Under the pieces are notes generated by a model. It was not told where the DNA came from and ran no database searches. It saw only the letters and a list, made by a program, of their open reading frames with translations. From an uncultured Eubacteriales bacterium (lineage in GTDB: Bacteria > Bacillota > Clostridia > Oscillospirales > CAG-272), in assembly GCA_900548735.1 (NCBI GenBank), contig URMC01000071.1, forward strand, positions 1 through 9,061: DNA of 9,061 nt, in the 5' to 3' direction. Positions within the stretch are counted from its first letter, which is position 1; each line of letters begins with the position of its first letter. Shown here one piece after another: positions 6,429 through 9,061 of the stretch. The position numbers and the translations under genes are program-made.

Positions 6429-7556
6429 ATGGCAAACCAGGAACAATACAAGATGCGTCTGGAAAGTCTTTGTGCCGTTTACACCGCCCTGCGGCAGACG
6501 CCGCTGCGCACGCGGCGAGAACTTTGCAACACACTCTCTCTCAGCTGGGGCGGCATTTCCGAATTGTGTGCGGCACTGCTCCGGTGCGGCGCGATCACGG
6601 AACAAAAGGAGCCTCCGTCGTCCGCCCGCGGGCGCACCCCCGGTGTACTTGCCGTATCGGAGAGCGCCCGGTTTCTCGGCATCGACATCAACCGGATGGG
6701 TATCTCGCTGTGCCTCACGGACGGGTACGGCAACGAGATCCGCCGCGTGACGCCCGACGCGCCCATAACCGCTCCGCAGGATTTGACGGAGCGTGCCTGC
6801 CGCGCGGCGAAAGCCCTGCTTTCCGACCTGCCCTTGCCGCCGCTCGGCATCGGCGTTGCAATGCAGGGTACGCGCACCGGGAGCGGCGCGTTTTGCGTTT
6901 CGTTCGGAGGGGAAACGCAGACGCTGGACCCTGCGGGCGCGCTCCGCGCGGCGTGCGGAATCCCCGTTACGGTGCATCACGACCCTGACTGTATGCTCTA
7001 TTCGCTTCCTGTGGACAAAACGCAGGAGGGACTGCTGATGGTGCGGCTGGACCGCGGTGTGGGGCTTGCCGTGTGCCGGAAAGGGAATATTCTGACCGAC
7101 GGTATGTACGAATTGGGCAAAACCGTTTTTCCCGAAAACGGAAATCTGATCGGGCTGGAGGAAATTGTCTGCAATGCCGGGAAGTATGCCGCGGCAGAGC
7201 CGCCCGAGAGCCGTTGCACCGGTGGCACACAACCGGATCCTTCGGAAATGAGCTTTACGCGGGCAGGCACTGCGCTTGGTGTCGCATTAGGGAATCTTGC
7301 GCAACTGATACCGGTCACCGAGATAGCCCTTTGCGGAGAGCTGGTTCGCGATGCCGATCGGTTTGTGCCGGTGATCGATAGGACACTGCAACAAATTCTC
7401 GGGGAAGCCGCCCCGCGCCTTTCGGTACACCGGCTCACCGATGCCGCACTCGGTGCGGCGCGTTTCGCGTGCACTGAGTTTCCGAAATATCTGCACAAGG
7501 CAGACGCGGATCCGCTTACGAAAATTCTTTTCTCTTCGGAAAGTGAGGCGCTATAA
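6429..7556 (+). CDS. ROK-family transcriptional regulator, zinc cluster degenerate
   Basis: A 375-residue protein. The ATG at 6429 has AAGGAG 5 bases upstream. Residues about 8-60 form a winged helix-turn-helix of the ROK (NagC/XylR) type: TRRELCNTLSLSWGGISELCAALLRCGAITEQK, with the recognition helix near 41-54. A linker with GRTPG leads to the sugar-kinase-like fold. GIDINRMGISLCLTD (84-98) is the first phosphate-binding strand pair, GIGVAMQG (140-147) the next, HHDPD (183-187) replaces the usual NDANA around the catalytic Asp, and LDRGVGLAVCRKGNIL (207-222) is the second phosphate loop. The hallmark zinc motif is altered: EIGH reads ELGK (228-231), and CGxxGCLE reads NGNLIGLE (237-244), so the His and the motif cysteines are gone. 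Inference: a repressor binding a sugar-type ligand without kinase activity. It overlaps the next gene by one base (TAATG), so translation is coupled. The target is probably its own operon. Confidence 0.85.
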   Translation: MANQEQYKMRLESLCAVYTALRQTPLRTRRELCNTLSLSWGGISELCAALLRCGAITEQKEPPSSARGRTPGVLAVSESARFLGIDINRMGISLCLTDGYGNEIRRVTPDAPITAPQDLTERACRAAKALLSDLPLPPLGIGVAMQGTRTGSGAFCVSFGGETQTLDPAGALRAACGIPVTVHHDPDCMLYSLPVDKTQEGLLMVRLDRGVGLAVCRKGNILTDGMYELGKTVFPENGNLIGLEEIVCNAGKYAAAEPPESRCTGGTQPDPSEMSFTRAGTALGVALGNLAQLIPVTEIALCGELVRDADRFVPVIDRTLQQILGEAAPRLSVHRLTDAALGAARFACTEFPKYLHKADADPLTKILFSSESEAL

Positions 7557-8125
7557 TGGGAGTCGCGCTGGAAAACCGTATCGTTTTTATTCTTGCACAG
7601 GCAATCAGCATCCTGGGCCTTTTGTTGAACTGCCTTTCCTTTCAGCAAAAAAAGAAAAAAATGCTGATCCTGTTTCAGTTTTTCGGAGCCATCCTCTTTT
7701 CCGTGCATTATTTTCTGATCGGTGCGCCGCTGGGGTTCCTGATGAATGCGGTCGGCACCGTGCGCGGACTGGTCTTTGCCTTCACGCATCCGGGAAAACG
7801 CGGAAATCTTTTCCGTATCGGGGTCTTTCTGGCGCTGTTTCTCGCGTCCTACCCCCTTGCCTTTACCCTGTTCGGCACCGAACCGACGGCACGTAATCTG
7901 ATCGTAGAGGCGCTCCCGGTGGTGGCAATGTGTCTTGCCACCGTCTCTTTCGGGTTGCCCACGGCGGCAGGAGTGCGGCGTATCACGCTGTTTGCCTCTC
8001 CCCTCTGGATGACCTACAATATTCTGAATCGCTCTGTTGGCGGTATTCTCAGTGAATTGATCGGTTTTTGCTCGGTCATCATCGGGATCATCCGCTACGA
8101 CAGGCGGGAAAAGGAGCAAAAATGA
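7556..8125 (+). CDS. YgjV-family integral membrane protein
   Basis: A 189-residue, very hydrophobic protein. Membrane segments are visible at about residues 9-29, 36-56, 58-77, 87-107, 114-134 and 142-180; the last is long enough for two. A basic QQKKKKM stretch follows the first segment and RYDRREKEQK ends the chain, both probably cytoplasmic. The order (first helix, then FQQKKKKMLILFQFFGAILFSVHYFLIGAPLGFLMNAVGTVRGL) matches the YgjV inner-membrane family (Imp-YgjV), whose role is unknown. From memory, ygjV in Escherichia coli lies next to hexuronate catabolism genes (uxaA/uxaC). The gene is squeezed between ROK and GH2 with 1- and 4-base overlaps, so it is likely co-regulated with sugar breakdown; it could be a transporter component or a sensor. 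Its own ribosome binding site is weak (GAGG at 7545-7548), which supports coupling to the ROK gene. Confidence 0.8.
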   Translation: MGVALENRIVFILAQAISILGLLLNCLSFQQKKKKMLILFQFFGAILFSVHYFLIGAPLGFLMNAVGTVRGLVFAFTHPGKRGNLFRIGVFLALFLASYPLAFTLFGTEPTARNLIVEALPVVAMCLATVSFGLPTAAGVRRITLFASPLWMTYNILNRSVGGILSELIGFCSVIIGIIRYDRREKEQK

Positions 8126-9061
8126 AAACACAATCTCTGTGCGGCACTTGGCAACGCCGCGTCGGCAAAGGAACATTTACCCCCGTAACGGTGCCGTTTT
8201 CGGCACTTCCGCAGGGGCATACCGAATATGTGCGCGAATTTGATACCGAAGAAACGGGCAGGCATATCTTCCTGCGTTTCGAGGGGATTACTTACCGTGC
8301 AAAAGTCACGCTCAACGGGAAAACCCTTGGAGATATGTTACCCTATGTGCCGTATGAATTTGAGGTCACCGATACGGTTTTGCCACGCGGGAATTGTCTG
8401 CTGTTGGAGATTGAGGACATTTCTCCGCATTTCGGCCCCACGGAGGGGTGGGAAAATTACAGCGGGATCATCCGTGAGGTATCGCTTCTGTATCGGGATA
8501 CGGCGTGGATTGAGGATGTATTTTTTCACTGCGAGTTACAAAACTCATACCGTGATGCCACTTATTGCGTAGAACTCACCTGTGTCGGCGATCTCCCCGC
8601 CGAGGTCACCCTCTCCTTTGACGGTCGGGAGATTGATCGCTTTGTTGCCGCCGGAAACGGAAAAATCACAAGGCTCCTGCAAAACGTGCGGCTCTGGTCG
8701 CCGGAAGATCCGGCGTTATATACCCTGACGGTGCGACTTTCGGGCGAAAACGGCGAATCGGATCGGCGGGAGATGCAGGTCGGGTTCCGGGAATTCGTCT
8801 GCCGGGGGCAATCCTTTTTCCTCAACGGAAAGCCTGTTTTTTTGCTGGGGGTCTGCAAGCACGAAATGGTAGGCGAGAGCGGGCACGTACCGAGTGCAGA
8901 GGAAACGGAAAGCGACCTGCTCACCATCCGTGCGCTGGGCTGTAATTTCGTGCGGCTTGTACATTATCCGCACCATCCGCGCGTGCTGGAAATGGCGGAT
9001 CGGCTTGGACTGTTGGTCAGCGAGGAGCCGGGGCTGTGGTGGTCCGACACGGCGGACGGTG
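8122..9061 (+). CDS. glycoside hydrolase family 2 enzyme (beta-galactosidase/beta-glucuronidase-like), N-terminal part
   Basis: An open frame of 313 codons starts at ATG 8122, overlapping the YgjV stop by 4 bases (ATGA) with AAGGAG 5 bases upstream, and runs off the right edge. There is no signal peptide, so the enzyme is intracellular and needs an imported substrate. Domain order follows GH2. Residues about 1-128 are the N-terminal sugar-binding beta-sandwich (RFEGITYRAKVTLNGKTLG at 52-70; GWENYSGIIREVSL at 109-122). Residues 129-222 are the immunoglobulin-like domain ending in LWSPEDPALYTL (191-202). From 221 GFREF, FLNGKPVFLLGVCKHE (233-248) and ALGCNFVRLVHYPHHP (271-286) open the TIM barrel. 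The last strand seen is GLLVSEEPGLWW (296-307). The acid/base Glu (NE motif) and the nucleophile Glu lie beyond the window, so activity and substrate cannot be confirmed. About half of a typical 560-600-residue GH2 protein is visible. Confidence 0.9.
   Translation, partial: MKTQSLCGTWQRRVGKGTFTPVTVPFSALPQGHTEYVREFDTEETGRHIFLRFEGITYRAKVTLNGKTLGDMLPYVPYEFEVTDTVLPRGNCLLLEIEDISPHFGPTEGWENYSGIIREVSLLYRDTAWIEDVFFHCELQNSYRDATYCVELTCVGDLPAEVTLSFDGREIDRFVAAGNGKITRLLQNVRLWSPEDPALYTLTVRLSGENGESDRREMQVGFREFVCRGQSFFLNGKPVFLLGVCKHEMVGESGHVPSAEETESDLLTIRALGCNFVRLVHYPHHPRVLEMADRLGLLVSEEPGLWWSDTADG

Noticed and set aside
6192..6750. Short plus-strand frames before and into the ROK gene
   Set aside because: They are Arg/Pro-rich, cross the promoter and operator, and do not resemble a protein family.
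6264..7232. 322-codon minus-strand frame opposite the ROK gene
   Set aside because: It is a shadow of the high-GC ROK coding sequence and includes the reverse of its promoter.
1..9061. Mobile element, CRISPR, tRNA or rRNA
   Set aside because: No transposase or integrase, no spaced short repeats, and no tRNA- or rRNA-like stretches were seen; the only direct repeats are the in-frame tail repeats.

Overview
The window looks like chromosome from a Gram-positive anaerobe of the class Clostridia, probably an uncultured gut-type lineage. This rests on moderately high GC, strong AGGAGG-type ribosome binding sites, consensus sigma-A promoters, a clostridial-type GapA, a DUF4830 protein and a GLUG-repeat surface protein. 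No rRNA, tRNA, CRISPR array or mobile element is visible.

Layout. (1) Bases 1-2102, minus strand: 700 codons of a secreted or membrane-anchored protein. It has a signal peptide, five GLUG-type repeats about 28 residues apart, a probable beta-helix region, two or three membrane segments and a Glu/Pro-rich tail that runs off the left edge. Its promoter lies at 2186-2214. (2) Bases 2475-2966, minus strand: a 163-residue membrane-anchored DUF4830-type protein, ended by a clear intrinsic terminator at 2400-2448. (3) Bases 3196-4878, plus strand: a phosphoglucomutase/phosphomannomutase with all four signature motifs, transcribed divergently from the DUF4830 gene from a strong promoter. (4) Bases 5062-6102, plus strand: NAD-dependent glyceraldehyde-3-phosphate dehydrogenase with its own promoter and two tandem terminators. 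(5) Bases 6429-9061, plus strand: a three-gene overlapping operon. It encodes a ROK-family transcription factor, a YgjV-type integral membrane protein and a glycoside hydrolase family 2 enzyme cut by the right edge. The operon starts from a perfect TTGACA-17-TATAAT promoter followed at once by a 9+9 bp palindrome, a likely operator.

How the genes fit together. The phosphohexomutase and GapA are housekeeping sugar-metabolism genes. The ROK/YgjV/GH2 unit looks like a self-regulated catabolic module: a repressor sensing a sugar or sugar derivative, a membrane protein of unknown role, and an intracellular glycosidase with no signal peptide. The regulator keeps the ROK fold signatures but has lost the canonical zinc-binding cysteines, so it is probably a dedicated regulator rather than a kinase.

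This operon is the most interesting part of the window, followed by the GLUG protein. I see no evidence for a wholly new kind of system.
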